Shown piece after piece: positions 8,970-17,070 of a stretch of DNA of 64,000 bases (positions are counted from its first letter, which is position 1; every line of letters starts with the position of its first letter). Location of the stretch: contig JAFSIR010000002.1 of NCBI GenBank assembly GCA_017439715.1, forward strand, positions 22,801-86,800, in the 5' to 3' direction. The notes under the pieces were generated by a model. It had not been told where the DNA came from, searched no databases, and was given only the letters and a program-made list of their open reading frames with translations. This DNA is from Clostridia bacterium (GTDB lineage: Bacteria; Bacillota; Clostridia; Christensenellales; QAND01). The position numbers were made by a program, and so were the translations under genes.

Positions 8970-9035
8970 ATTTATCACCATCCTTAGGTTTTATTAATTT
9001 TATTATAGCCCAAGAAATTCCGGCCAGTCAAGAAA

Positions 9036-9063
9036 AGAGGGCACAGGTTTCTGTGCCCTCTTT
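9036..9063 (-). terminator. Terminator of the LCP gene
   Basis: 11-bp stem AGAGGGCACAG/CTGTGCCCTCT followed on the minus strand by TTTTCTT. Confidence 0.88.
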
Positions 9064-9074
9064 GGGATTGCGTG

Positions 9075-10919
9075 TTATCGGAAGTCAACTTTTATTTCGT
9101 TTTCATAAGTGACAGCCCATGCTTTTTCATTCTGCAGTGTGCTGTGGTTGACAAGCTTGGCAAGCTCGAGACACTCGACTTTGAGCGCATCCAGCACATT
9201 ACAATAATCTGCTCCGCTGGTGCTTTTGGCAGCGGGCACAGTAGACAGCAGCCGTTTTACCGCCAAATACTTGTTATAGATCGAGTAATCTGGCTCAATA
9301 CCGGGCTCCGTTGTGTTCATCACACGGATAGACAGTGCCTGAATGCCGCTATGCGAGGCAAAGCTGGCCTCAGGTTCGGGTTCGGCCGTATTGTCCGGCG
9401 TGGGCGTGCCGATCGGTTCCGGTGTTTCTTCCGGCGGCGTTATCTCCGGCGTGGGCGTTGTTTCCGGCGTGGGCGTTGTTTCCGGTGTGGGCGTTGTTTC
9501 CGGTGTGGGCGTTGTTTCCGGTGTGGGCGTTGTTTCCGGCGTCGGTGTTATTTCCGGCGTGGGGGTGGGCGTTGGCGTGGTGCCCGGAACAGGAACCGCG
9601 CCGCTGGCGATCATGTTTTCCACATGCGAGATCAGCGCTTTTGCGTTCGGCTCATAAACCTCGCGCATCATGTTGCCCCATTTATATTGCGCAGCGCCGG
9701 GCGTATAGTCTTTATACTGCGGCACTTTCACGCCGTAGACCTGCTCAATCAGCTCCACGCGCTTTGCCTGGTTTGTTAAAACAAAGTTCCAGTTAAAAAT
9801 GCTTGTGGTGGTGCCGCCCATGGAATGCATGCCGATCTGGTCCACATCAAGCTTATAGGCAAACGCGGCAAGGGCCGCAATCTGGCTCATAGAAAGGTTG
9901 GTCTGCATTTTTCCGGAAAAAGACTTGACCAGATCGGGTATATGCGAAATCATGCCTTCCGCTTTCATCTTGTTAAAAATGGCCACAAGAATCTTTTTCT
10001 GGCGGTTGATGCGGTTCTGGTCGCCGGACTGGGCCACGTGCTTGCGCACACGGCAGTAATCCAAAACGGCCTGGCCATCCATGTGCTGCATCCCCGTTTT
10101 ATACGAACGGCCGTTCATTGTAAACGCCACGTCAACGTCGTAATCCACACCGCCGATCGAGTCGACAACCTCTTTGAGAACCGGCATGGTCACCGCAACA
10201 TAATAGTTCACAGGAATGCCGCCGAGCATCCAGCTGGCCGCTTCACACACTTTGGGCAGGCCTTCGGGATATCCGCCGCCGCAGTCAAGCGAAGCGTTGA
10301 GTTTATAAATGCCGCGCACACCGGGGATCTTGGCATATGTGTCACGGGGCAGGGAAATCATGCTTGCCGTGCCCTTGTTGAAGTCCACAGCCAAAACGAT
10401 CATAACATCGGCATGATAGGCGTGTTTTCCGTTCCAGGTTTCGCGCTCTTCGGCATAGTCGCACCCGATCAGCATTACGTTCACGATGCCTTCCATCAGG
10501 CTCAGGTCGGCCTGCGAGATCAGCTGGTCATACTCATCCACAGGGGTGGCCGAAGGAACGTTGCCCGGATCAAACAGAGAGCCGGGATCGTTTATAATCT
10601 TATTAACGGTGGAGCCAAGGGCCGTGCCGATGATCAGCAGGACGCCAAGGATACAGCCGAGGATGATCCGTTTTTTCTTTTTCGGCATTTTTTTGCGTTT
10701 TTGGCCCGCTGCATCAGACAAAAGATATTCCGATTCATCAAAAGAAACCGCTGCTTCTTCGGCGGGTGTTTCAACAACTACTTCTTCGGCAGGCGTTTGG
10801 GCAGCTTCTTCTATATTTGCATCGGAAACAGGCTGCGCTTCTTCCACCGGCGCGGCCGTTTCCGTGGTTTCCGTTTCGGGCTCTTCTGCCTGCATAATAT
10901 TTTTCTTTTCGTTATCCAT
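9075..10919 (-). CDS. LytR-CpsA-Psr (LCP) family glycopolymer transferase with Thr/Pro repeat stalk
   Basis: LCP enzymes move undecaprenyl-linked wall teichoic acid or capsule chains onto peptidoglycan, outside the membrane. The 614-aa protein starts with an acidic Glu/Thr/Ala-rich cytoplasmic region (~80 residues), then a basic KKKKR stop and one transmembrane helix (ILGCILGVLLIIGTALG). The LCP domain has SLPRDTYAKIPG, KLNAS and NRINRQKKI motifs. A stalk of repeated TPTPET units and a final ~100-residue segment of unknown fold follow. ATG 10919 is chosen; a TTG lies one codon before. It is monocistronic with a promoter 55-85 bases upstream. Confidence 0.9.
   Translation of the reverse strand: MDNEKKNIMQAEEPETETTETAAPVEEAQPVSDANIEEAAQTPAEEVVVETPAEEAAVSFDESEYLLSDAAGQKRKKMPKKKKRIILGCILGVLLIIGTALGSTVNKIINDPGSLFDPGNVPSATPVDEYDQLISQADLSLMEGIVNVMLIGCDYAEERETWNGKHAYHADVMIVLAVDFNKGTASMISLPRDTYAKIPGVRGIYKLNASLDCGGGYPEGLPKVCEAASWMLGGIPVNYYVAVTMPVLKEVVDSIGGVDYDVDVAFTMNGRSYKTGMQHMDGQAVLDYCRVRKHVAQSGDQNRINRQKKILVAIFNKMKAEGMISHIPDLVKSFSGKMQTNLSMSQIAALAAFAYKLDVDQIGMHSMGGTTTSIFNWNFVLTNQAKRVELIEQVYGVKVPQYKDYTPGAAQYKWGNMMREVYEPNAKALISHVENMIASGAVPVPGTTPTPTPTPEITPTPETTPTPETTPTPETTPTPETTPTPETTPTPEITPPEETPEPIGTPTPDNTAEPEPEASFASHSGIQALSIRVMNTTEPGIEPDYSIYNKYLAVKRLLSTVPAAKSTSGADYCNVLDALKVECLELAKLVNHSTLQNEKAWAVTYENEIKVDFR
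9451..9558 (-). repeat. Six 18-bp tandem repeats encoding TPTPET
   Basis: On the plus strand the unit is GTGGGCGTTGTTTCCGGY. Five near-identical copies fill 9451-9540 and a diverged sixth fills 9541-9558. In frame with the LCP gene they encode Pro/Thr hexapeptides, so copy-number change would alter stalk length without a frameshift. Confidence 0.95.
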
Positions 10920-10974
10920 CAATTCATTACTCCCGTATATGGACTTAAGAGAATATATGCAATTTGTACCCTAT

Positions 10975-11003
10975 ATTGTACAATGAATTAAACGATACTT
11001 CAA
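10975..11003 (-). promoter_or_regulatory. Sigma-A-type promoter for the LCP gene
   Basis: On the minus strand: TTGAAG, 17-bp spacer, TACAAT. Confidence 0.6.
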
Positions 11004-11014
11004 CCCTTACCCAT

Positions 11015-11044
11015 TTGCCATATGGACAGCAGGTATGATACAAT
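11015..11044 (+). promoter_or_regulatory. Sigma-A-type promoter for the DtxR-like gene
   Basis: TTGCCA, 18-bp spacer, TACAAT, 27 bases before the start codon. Confidence 0.5.
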
Positions 11045-11071
11045 TTTAGTAAACGAAAGGAGGGCTGGCTG

Positions 11072-11434
11072 ATGTATGAATCCGGTGAGAATTATCTGGA
11101 AACGATCCTGATCCTGCAAAACAGACAGGCTTCCGTTCGGTCTGTTGATGTGGCCAACGAGCTGGGCTATTCCAAGCCGAGCATCAGCCGCGCCATGGGC
11201 ATTTTGCGCCGAAATGGATATGTTACCATTGGGTCAGACGGCGCGCTTCTGTTAACGGAATTGGGCCGCGCCATGGCGGAATCGATCTATGAGCGGCATC
11301 AGTGCATCGCAGCGTTTTTGCAAAAATCGCTGGGCATCAGCCGTGAAACAGCGGATGCAGATGCCTGCCGCATTGAGCATGTGATCAGCGAAGAAACATT
11401 TGAAGCCATAAAGCGCCGGAGCGCACAACTGTAA
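11072..11434 (+). CDS. Short DtxR/MntR-type metal-dependent repressor (paralogue 1)
   Basis: A 120-aa winged-helix regulator with the DtxR N-terminal HTH (VDVANELGYSKPSISRAMGIL) and the dimerisation/metal-binding domain, but no SH3-like C-terminal domain. The primary metal ligands Cys, Glu and His occur in DACRIEHVIS, matching the DtxR pattern CxxEH. The position of DtxR Met10/MntR Asp8 is Asn here (SGENYLETI). A close paralogue at 38000-38374 has Met there. SD AAAGGAGGG lies before ATG. No metal transporter gene is adjacent, so the regulon is unknown. An iron-like sensor is the family expectation. Confidence 0.85.
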   Translation: MYESGENYLETILILQNRQASVRSVDVANELGYSKPSISRAMGILRRNGYVTIGSDGALLLTELGRAMAESIYERHQCIAAFLQKSLGISRETADADACRIEHVISEETFEAIKRRSAQL

Positions 11435-11457
11435 GCCGCAGCACAGCGGCTTTTTGT
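11433..11457. terminator. Terminator between DtxR-like gene and sirtuin
   Basis: Stem AGCCGC/GCGGCT followed by TTTTTG; it lies between two convergent genes. Confidence 0.75.
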
Positions 11458-12171
11458 TTACGCTTGTTTCAAAATATCGCCGATCGATCCATATATGCAC
11501 ACATCGGCCAGGTGATCATACGGCGTGGGGGTTCGGTTAATCAGCACCATATGGTCGCCCTGAAAATAGCGGATCAGGCCGGCCGCCGGATACACCGACA
11601 GCGATGTGCCGCCCACGATCAATACATCGGCCGTGCGGAGCGCCGCGATGGCCGCCTGTATATCCTGCTCGTTCAACGCTTCTTCGTATAATACAACATC
11701 CGGCTTTATCAGCCCGCCGCATTCGCAGCGCGGGCTGCCGCTTGCCTGCGCAACGGCCTGAACCGGAAACGCTTTATGGCAGGCCATGCAATGGTTGCGC
11801 AGCACGCTTCCGTGCAGCTCGATCACTCGGCGGCTGCCGGCTGCCTGGTGCAACCCGTCAATATTCTGCGTGATCACCGCCTGCAGCCTGCCTTCCCGCT
11901 CCCATTGCGCCAGCTTTTGATGCGCCGCGTTCGGCCGCGCGTGTAAAAACAGCATGTGCCTGCGGTAAAAATTAAAAAAAGCGTCCGGCTGCGAAACAAA
12001 ATATCCGTGGCTGAGGATGGTTTCGGGCGAAACAGCCGCCTTCTGGGCGTACAGCCCGGCGGCACTGCGAAAATCCGGGATGCCGCTTTCGGTGGACACG
12101 CCCGCACCGCCGAAAAATACCATCCGCTTACCGTTACGAGTCAAAGTTTTTAAAGTGTCAAGCGATTGCAT
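11458..12171 (-). CDS. cobB: NAD-dependent protein deacylase (sirtuin, SIR2 family)
   Basis: Sirtuin that removes acyl groups from protein lysines using NAD+. 237 aa, typical bacterial length. Motifs: GAGVSTESGIPDFRS (NAD binding) near residues 22-36, TQNIDGLHQAAGS, the catalytic His in ELHGS, and a zinc site made by CMACH and CECGG. The lysine-type residues that define desuccinylases (Tyr/Arg pair) are not obvious, so acyl preference is left open. The start has AAGGAGG. A TATAAT-like -10 on the minus strand lies at 12202-12207, so the gene probably has its own promoter behind the ABC-gene terminator. Confidence 0.93.
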   Translation of the reverse strand: MQSLDTLKTLTRNGKRMVFFGGAGVSTESGIPDFRSAAGLYAQKAAVSPETILSHGYFVSQPDAFFNFYRRHMLFLHARPNAAHQKLAQWEREGRLQAVITQNIDGLHQAAGSRRVIELHGSVLRNHCMACHKAFPVQAVAQASGSPRCECGGLIKPDVVLYEEALNEQDIQAAIAALRTADVLIVGGTSLSVYPAAGLIRYFQGDHMVLINRTPTPYDHLADVCIYGSIGDILKQA

Positions 12172-12234
12172 CTGCCGCCTCCTTAAAAAGCTTACCCACT
12201 TATTATAATACTATTTGCCCGCACCGGCGCATAT

Positions 12235-12254
12235 TAAAAAGGCCAAAAGGGCCT
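12235..12254 (-). terminator. Weak terminator after the Wzt-like gene
   Basis: On the minus strand AGGCC, a short loop, GGCCT and TTTTTAAT. Confidence 0.55.
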
Positions 12255-12255
12255 G

Positions 12256-12858
12256 TTAGTGAGAGTCTGCCCGCCGAAACAGCTTTTCTGTTTTAACACA
12301 CAGCATATAATCGGCCAACGCCAGCGATTTTCGGCTCGGTGGCACGAAGATAAGGGCGGCGCCCTGCTGTTTGCGCGCCTGCCATTGCGCCGTCCAAAGG
12401 TGGGGCATATGATCCAGCAGCACAATATCTGCCGGCACGCACAGCGCAAGCGCCTGTGTCAGCTGCGCCCGTTCCTGCAGGGAAAAGGTTTTTACCGGGC
12501 GGTCAATGGCAGCGCCAAGGCCGGCCAAGCGCAGAACATCGTCAGTCAGCGCTTTGGTTTGCCGCTTTGCCAGCCCCATAGCCGCACAAACAAGGCGGAT
12601 GTTTTGCCGCCCGGTATACGCCGGCAGCAGCGTGCCTTCCGGCGAATATATGCCGCCCAGCCGCCCGCGCCTGTCAATCGCGCCGCTGTCGGGCTGCAGC
12701 ACACCGGCCAACAAGCGCAGCAGTGTGGTTTTGCCGCTGCCCGGCGGGCCTGTAAGGGCCAGCGCGTGCCCGCACTGCAAGCTGAAAGAAACGCTTTTGA
12801 AAACGGATTCTGCGGCATAGGCTTTACTGAGCCGATCAACGGCGATCCGCTCTATCAT
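12256..12858 (-). CDS. Wzt/TagH-like ABC ATPase with degenerate catalytic motifs
   Basis: A 200-aa nucleotide-binding domain, shorter than most. The Walker A is good (GPPGSGKTT, residues 37-45). The signature LSGGQ is replaced by FSLQERAQL. Walker B reads ADIVLLDHM, with His where the catalytic Glu belongs, and no H-loop His is seen in ALIFVPPSRKS. It overlaps the upstream permease by ATGA. The permease resembles polysaccharide exporters, so a glycopolymer export role is inferred, but efficient ATP hydrolysis looks doubtful. ATG 12858 starts the homologous region (MIERIAVDRLSKAY). Confidence 0.75.
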   Translation of the reverse strand: MIERIAVDRLSKAYAAESVFKSVSFSLQCGHALALTGPPGSGKTTLLRLLAGVLQPDSGAIDRRGRLGGIYSPEGTLLPAYTGRQNIRLVCAAMGLAKRQTKALTDDVLRLAGLGAAIDRPVKTFSLQERAQLTQALALCVPADIVLLDHMPHLWTAQWQARKQQGAALIFVPPSRKSLALADYMLCVKTEKLFRRADSH

Positions 12859-13589
12859 GCGCGGAAAAACCGACGCCGCCCGGCAGCAAAGATCAGCCAA
12901 CCCAGCATAAACACGGCCAGCCCCGGCCACGCTGCTTTGAAAAGAACGGCGAATGAAGGCGTTTGCCCGAAGCAAAAGATCAACCGATAGGCCCGGATCA
13001 GCGGGGTCAACGGCGTAAGGCAGGGGAAAGCGGCGGCGGGGGCAAGCACCGGCGCGCCTAAAAACAGCAGCAGCCCCAAGCCGGGCAGCAAGCGAAGCGC
13101 CTCGGGAAAAAGCAAACTCAGCCCCGAAGCGGCCAATGTAAGGCCGAAAGAAAACACAAAATGAGAAATCATTATCGGCGAAAGCATCACGATTGCCCAA
13201 AAGGTGGGAAACGCGGCCCAGCCGAACAGGGGAAACAGGTTGAGCGGCAGCATGCACAGCTGCATTTTTAAGTATAACACCGCCGTGCGCGCAGCGGGCA
13301 AGGCCTGCAGCGGCAGGCATACTGTGCGCGCCCACGCTTCATAATCGATCACAGCGCGAGCGCCGTCGATCAGTGCACCGGCAGAAAACAGAAAAGCAAA
13401 CAGCGAAACGGCGAGGTCGGCCAACGCGAGTGCGCCCGCCCAAACAGGCTGCAGGACATACAGCAGCCCTGCAAGCGCCCAAGGGAACAGTATCGTCCGC
13501 ACTAGGCCGGATGCGGAGCGCAGCGTATAATGGCTCAGCTCAGCCCCGGAAAGGGCCAGCACAAGCGCGCGATGCAAAAACAGATTCAT
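12855..13589 (-). CDS. ABC-2 type permease, polysaccharide/teichoic acid export-like
   Basis: A 244-aa membrane protein with about six hydrophobic helices and the ABC-2 layout of Wzm/TagG exporters, including a late segment TPLTPLIRAYRLIF similar to the conserved NPxTxxIxAYR region. SD AAGGAGG precedes ATG 13589. It is coupled to the ATPase gene by a 4-base overlap. The likely role is moving a lipid-linked polymer across the membrane with its partner; substrate identity is inferred only from the nearby pgm, WaaL-like and LCP genes. Confidence 0.75.
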   Translation of the reverse strand: MNLFLHRALVLALSGAELSHYTLRSASGLVRTILFPWALAGLLYVLQPVWAGALALADLAVSLFAFLFSAGALIDGARAVIDYEAWARTVCLPLQALPAARTAVLYLKMQLCMLPLNLFPLFGWAAFPTFWAIVMLSPIMISHFVFSFGLTLAASGLSLLFPEALRLLPGLGLLLFLGAPVLAPAAAFPCLTPLTPLIRAYRLIFCFGQTPSFAVLFKAAWPGLAVFMLGWLIFAAGRRRFFRA

Positions 13590-13661
13590 CAAAACAGACG
13601 CCTCCTTTGATGCTGTTTTCTCCCTTCCGCTTTCTTTTTATACGGAGCAACAACGCACGAG

Positions 13662-13691
13662 TTGAAAAATCGGGCCATGAAATTATATAAT
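13662..13691 (+). promoter_or_regulatory. Sigma-A-type promoter for phosphoglucomutase gene
   Basis: TTGAAA, 18-bp spacer, TATAAT. Confidence 0.7.
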
Positions 13692-13743
13692 AGAATTGCT
13701 GACAGGGGCGGGCCGGACAGCCCGAAACGAAAGGAGCAGCAAC

Positions 13744-15465
13744 ATGAACGAGCATGAAATGGCTGCGTACCGCCGATGGCTGCGCCATGCGGGGGAAGAC
13801 GAGGCGGTCATGGAAGAGCTGAAATCGCTGGCCAATAACGAAACCGCACTTTCCGGCCGCTTTTCGGCTGATTTGTCGTTTGGCACCAGTGGCATGCGCG
13901 CGCTGATGGGTGCGGGTAGCAGCCGGATGAATATTTTCACTGTTCGAAAAGCAACGCAGGGGTTGGCCAGCGCGCTGAACGCGCGTTGGGAAGCGCCGTC
14001 GGTCGCCATTGCGTATGATAGCCGGCATAACAGCCGCCGCTTTGCCGAGGAAACAGCCTGTGTGCTGGCCGGCAACGGGGTGCGCGCCTGGCTGTATCCA
14101 ACGCTGATGCCCACACCGGCCCTTTCGTTTGCCGTAAGGGCACTAAAATGCAAGGCGGGTGTGATGATCACAGCCAGCCATAACCCGCGCCGCTACAACG
14201 GATATAAGGTTTATGGCGCATCGGGCGGGCAGCCCACCGATAAAACAGCCAAAAGCATAGAGCAGTTTATTCGGAAAACGGATATTTTTGCCGATATTCG
14301 GCGTGTTGCGCTTGAAGCAGGGCTTGCAAGCGGGCTGATCCGATACATTGGCCCGGAAGTGGAACAGGCGTATCTGGACGCAGTCAGCGCCCTTGGCCGC
14401 AAAACAGACAGGCCGCCCCGTTCGGCAATTGTATATACGCCGCTTAACGGCACGGGGCTTTCCTGTGTAACGCGCATTTTGGCGCAAAACGGGTTTTCCA
14501 ATGTAACGGTTGTGCCCGAACAGCGCGATCCAAACGGAGATTTTCCTTCCTGCCCAACGCCCAATCCGGAGCTGCCGGCCACCATGGCTGCGGGGATGGC
14601 CTTGGGCCGCGAAATGGGGGCCGATCTTTTGATCGCCACCGATCCCGATTGCGACCGCATTGGCCTGGCCGTAAAAGCCGGGGCGGATATGCGCCTGCTT
14701 TCCGGGCATGAGATCGGCGCACTGATGCTGGAATATATTTGCCGCCGCCATACGGAGGAAGGCACCATGCCGGACCGGCCGGTGGTGGTCACCAGCATTG
14801 TTTCCACCCTGATGGTGGAACAGATCGCAAAACGGTACGGCGTGTTGGTGCGCCGTGTGCCGGTTGGCTTCAAGTATATCGGAGAGATCGTGACGGCCCT
14901 GGAAGAAAAGGAGGAAACCGAGCGGTTCCTGTTTGGCTTTGAGGAGAGCAACGGCGTGCTCACCGGCGCGCATGTGCGCGATAAAGATGGGGTGAACGGC
15001 GCGCTTACCGCGGCCCAAATGGCAGAATATTACCGCGAAAGAGGGATGACCCTCGGCTGCGCGATGGATGAGCTTTACCGTGCATACGGGTATTATCAAA
15101 ATGATACAGACGGATTTGCGTTTCCCGGCGCAAGCGGAGCAGCGCAAATGAAGGCCTGTATGGAACGGCTGCGTGCCGCCCGCCTGCAAACGCTGGGGGA
15201 TCAAGCCGTTGAGTGTTTTATCGATTATCGGGATGGGGTAGCCATGCATGCCGATGGCCGCATGGAGTATCTCAACTTGCCTGCTTCCAACGGGCTGCGC
15301 ATCGAGCTTGGCGGCCACACGGCGGTAACCATTCGCCTGTCGGGCACGGAACCGAAACTGAAGTTGTATTATGCTGTTTACGGCCAAACACAGGCCGAAG
15401 CACAGGCAGCCATGGAGCGGCTCAAAGCGGCCGTTAAGGAACTGCTGAACGAAAAAACGGAATAA
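13744..15465 (+). CDS. pgm: Phospho-sugar mutase (phosphoglucomutase/phosphomannomutase)
   Basis: Interconverts hexose-6-phosphate and hexose-1-phosphate, feeding nucleotide-sugar synthesis. 573 aa, the length of the alpha-D-phosphohexomutase subgroup (PgcA-like). All four signatures are present: catalytic phosphoserine loop TASHNPRRYNGYK, metal loop DPDCDRIG, sugar loop GFEESNGVLTG and phosphate loop SGTEPKLKLYY. ATG 13744 is chosen for the AAAGGAG before it. It is divergent from the ABC pair and convergent with the WaaL-like gene. Confidence 0.95.
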   Translation: MNEHEMAAYRRWLRHAGEDEAVMEELKSLANNETALSGRFSADLSFGTSGMRALMGAGSSRMNIFTVRKATQGLASALNARWEAPSVAIAYDSRHNSRRFAEETACVLAGNGVRAWLYPTLMPTPALSFAVRALKCKAGVMITASHNPRRYNGYKVYGASGGQPTDKTAKSIEQFIRKTDIFADIRRVALEAGLASGLIRYIGPEVEQAYLDAVSALGRKTDRPPRSAIVYTPLNGTGLSCVTRILAQNGFSNVTVVPEQRDPNGDFPSCPTPNPELPATMAAGMALGREMGADLLIATDPDCDRIGLAVKAGADMRLLSGHEIGALMLEYICRRHTEEGTMPDRPVVVTSIVSTLMVEQIAKRYGVLVRRVPVGFKYIGEIVTALEEKEETERFLFGFEESNGVLTGAHVRDKDGVNGALTAAQMAEYYRERGMTLGCAMDELYRAYGYYQNDTDGFAFPGASGAAQMKACMERLRAARLQTLGDQAVECFIDYRDGVAMHADGRMEYLNLPASNGLRIELGGHTAVTIRLSGTEPKLKLYYAVYGQTQAEAQAAMERLKAAVKELLNEKTE

Positions 15466-15492
15466 AAAAGGCCTCCGCAAGGAGGCTTTTTT
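15464..15492. terminator. Bidirectional terminator between pgm and WaaL-like gene
   Basis: AAGCCTCC-type stem (GCCTCC/GGAGGC) with GCAA loop and flanking A- and T-runs. Confidence 0.9.
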
Positions 15493-16589
15493 CATGCATC
15501 GGTTTTTGTTTCGGGCGGGCCTGCAAAGGCAGCAGCGGGCGCAAGCAGCACGGCAAGCTGCACAATGGTTTGCGGGGTAGCAATAGTAACATCCACAAGC
15601 CCGTGGATCACGATATACACCGCAAGCCCCAGCATCAACGGGCGGGCATATTGCGCCGTGCCGCCGAAAAAGCGAAAGGCAAACAGCGAAACGAGAACAA
15701 GGCCCACAACGCCGCCGATCAGCAGCACTTCAAGATACAGGCTGTGGCTGTGCAGGTCGCCGCGCAGCACGGCAACGCCCGCAAGCCGCGGAAAAGCAAC
15801 GGCTCCCTGCCCCAAAATGGGCGTTTCTTTGATGCCGGAAATGGCGGCTGTCCAATCATCCACACGGATGGAGAACGAATCGAGCAGCGAATTCATCCGG
15901 AACAGGCTGGGGTTGAGCGCAATCACAAGCCCGCCTGCCGCAAGCGCGCCAAACACAAGGCCTACGGCGCGTTTGTGCCCGCAGAAGAAGGCAACCACAA
16001 GCGCCGCCATCGCCGCGCCGGCCAAGGCCCCGCGTGATCCGGCCAGCACAATGTTTACCACCGCCAACAAAAGGCCGAACAGGGAAAGCAGGCGCTGATT
16101 TGGCGTTTTCAACAGCCGATACAGGGCGGCAAGCATGGTAAAAGCGCTGCCCATGGCATAATAGTTCGGGTTAAGATAGAATGATTTGGGGCGGAAACCC
16201 GGCTTAAAATCATATTTGATGTATTGGGCGATCGCGCCGAACAGAGAAACCAGGCCGCCCAGCAGCAGGATCACAAGGGCGTTTTCAAACACCCGCTCCG
16301 TTATCACCGCGCGCAGATAAAACATCACAAGGAACAGGCCCGCAATGGCCAATGCGACCAGCACATTGAGCGTTGAGCCAAAGATAAACCCGTTGGCTAC
16401 GGCCAGCGCGCAAAACGCGGTGATCGGCCAAAACCCGCGGGTGGACACGATCCGCCGCCGCACCGCGGCGGAACAGGCGGTGTGCACAACAAGATAGAAA
16501 AAAGCGGGCACCACTGCTTGCCAGGGCAGAAAAGAAGCGGCGGCAAACAGATACACACCGATAGCGTTATAATCAAAACGCTGCTGCAT
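15492..16589 (-). CDS. O-antigen ligase/polymerase (WaaL/Wzy)-like membrane protein
   Basis: A 365-aa protein of about ten hydrophobic helices with the O-antigen ligase domain pattern: GSRGALAG in a helix turn, then RVDDWTAAISGIKETPILGQG and HSHSLYLEVLLIGG in the large outer loop. Such proteins ligate or polymerise lipid-linked sugars on the outer face of the membrane. In a Gram-positive, the acceptor may be peptidoglycan, a protein or another glycan; the sequence does not say. SD AAGGAGGGG precedes the start. Confidence 0.85.
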   Translation of the reverse strand: MQQRFDYNAIGVYLFAAASFLPWQAVVPAFFYLVVHTACSAAVRRRIVSTRGFWPITAFCALAVANGFIFGSTLNVLVALAIAGLFLVMFYLRAVITERVFENALVILLLGGLVSLFGAIAQYIKYDFKPGFRPKSFYLNPNYYAMGSAFTMLAALYRLLKTPNQRLLSLFGLLLAVVNIVLAGSRGALAGAAMAALVVAFFCGHKRAVGLVFGALAAGGLVIALNPSLFRMNSLLDSFSIRVDDWTAAISGIKETPILGQGAVAFPRLAGVAVLRGDLHSHSLYLEVLLIGGVVGLVLVSLFAFRFFGGTAQYARPLMLGLAVYIVIHGLVDVTIATPQTIVQLAVLLAPAAAFAGPPETKTDA

Positions 16590-16612
16590 GACGGAGCCCC
16601 TCCTTTTGCAAG

Positions 16613-16641
16613 TTGATTTTTTGGCACTGCTGTCCTATAAT
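16613..16641 (+). promoter_or_regulatory. Sigma-A-type promoter for the 16684 gene
   Basis: TTGATT, 17-bp spacer, TATAAT. Confidence 0.65.
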
Positions 16642-16683
16642 AATGAAAAAAGTTTTAAAATACAAGTGGAAAGAGGTTTCAAC

Positions 16684-17034
16684 ATGGCTGTTTATACTGT
16701 TTCCTGCACAGAGACCAAACTGATCCTTGACACGGACGCCGGCGTTTTGAAAATCACGCGCAACGCGCGCATCGGGCTGCAGCTGCCGCCCGAAACGGTG
16801 ATCCCGCTTGATCAGGTGATGGCGATCGAGAACGAGTATGTGGATTTTGGCCTTGCCATCCGCGGCTCGGGCTCGCTCAAAGTGATCTACCCCGGCTGCC
16901 CCGAAGGCGGCGACATGCTTTTTGGCTACACCACGCATGAAAACATGGTGCAGTATAAAGCCAAAGCGCTCGATTCGCTCAACGAGCTGTTGGCGGCGCT
17001 GCAGCCGTACATCGATGCAAACAATGCAAAATAA
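16684..17034 (+). CDS. Small protein of unknown function (possible bacterial PH-like fold)
   Basis: 116 aa, cytoplasmic, no signal peptide. ATG 16684 follows GGAAAGAGG. The first ~85 residues alternate hydrophobic and polar residues as in a beta-barrel (VYTVSCTETKLIL, GVLKITRNARIGLQL, then IPLDQVMAIENEYVDFG), and a final helix follows (NMVQYKAKALDSLNELL). This pattern, with an IPLDQV element before a strand, recalls bacterial PH-type domains. I cannot assign a family, and no function is claimed. It stands alone between its promoter and a terminator. Confidence 0.7.
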   Translation: MAVYTVSCTETKLILDTDAGVLKITRNARIGLQLPPETVIPLDQVMAIENEYVDFGLAIRGSGSLKVIYPGCPEGGDMLFGYTTHENMVQYKAKALDSLNELLAALQPYIDANNAK

Positions 17035-17037
17035 GCC

Positions 17038-17069
17038 AAAAAAACCGGGCAATACGCCCGGTTTTTTTA
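17038..17069. terminator. Bidirectional terminator between 16684 gene and metA
   Basis: ACCGGGC/GCCCGGT stem with A- and T-runs. Confidence 0.92.
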
Positions 17070-17070
17070 T

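Noticed and set aside
9451..9558. CRISPR array
   Set aside because: Repeats are contiguous 18-bp coding units with no spacers and no cas genes nearby.
9335..9796. Repetitive open frames on the plus strand across the LCP repeats
   Set aside because: They only reflect the 18-bp tandem repeat read in other frames; no start signals.
14143..15495. 450-codon open frame opposite phosphoglucomutase
   Set aside because: Covers the catalytic motifs of pgm in reverse; no SD or family features.
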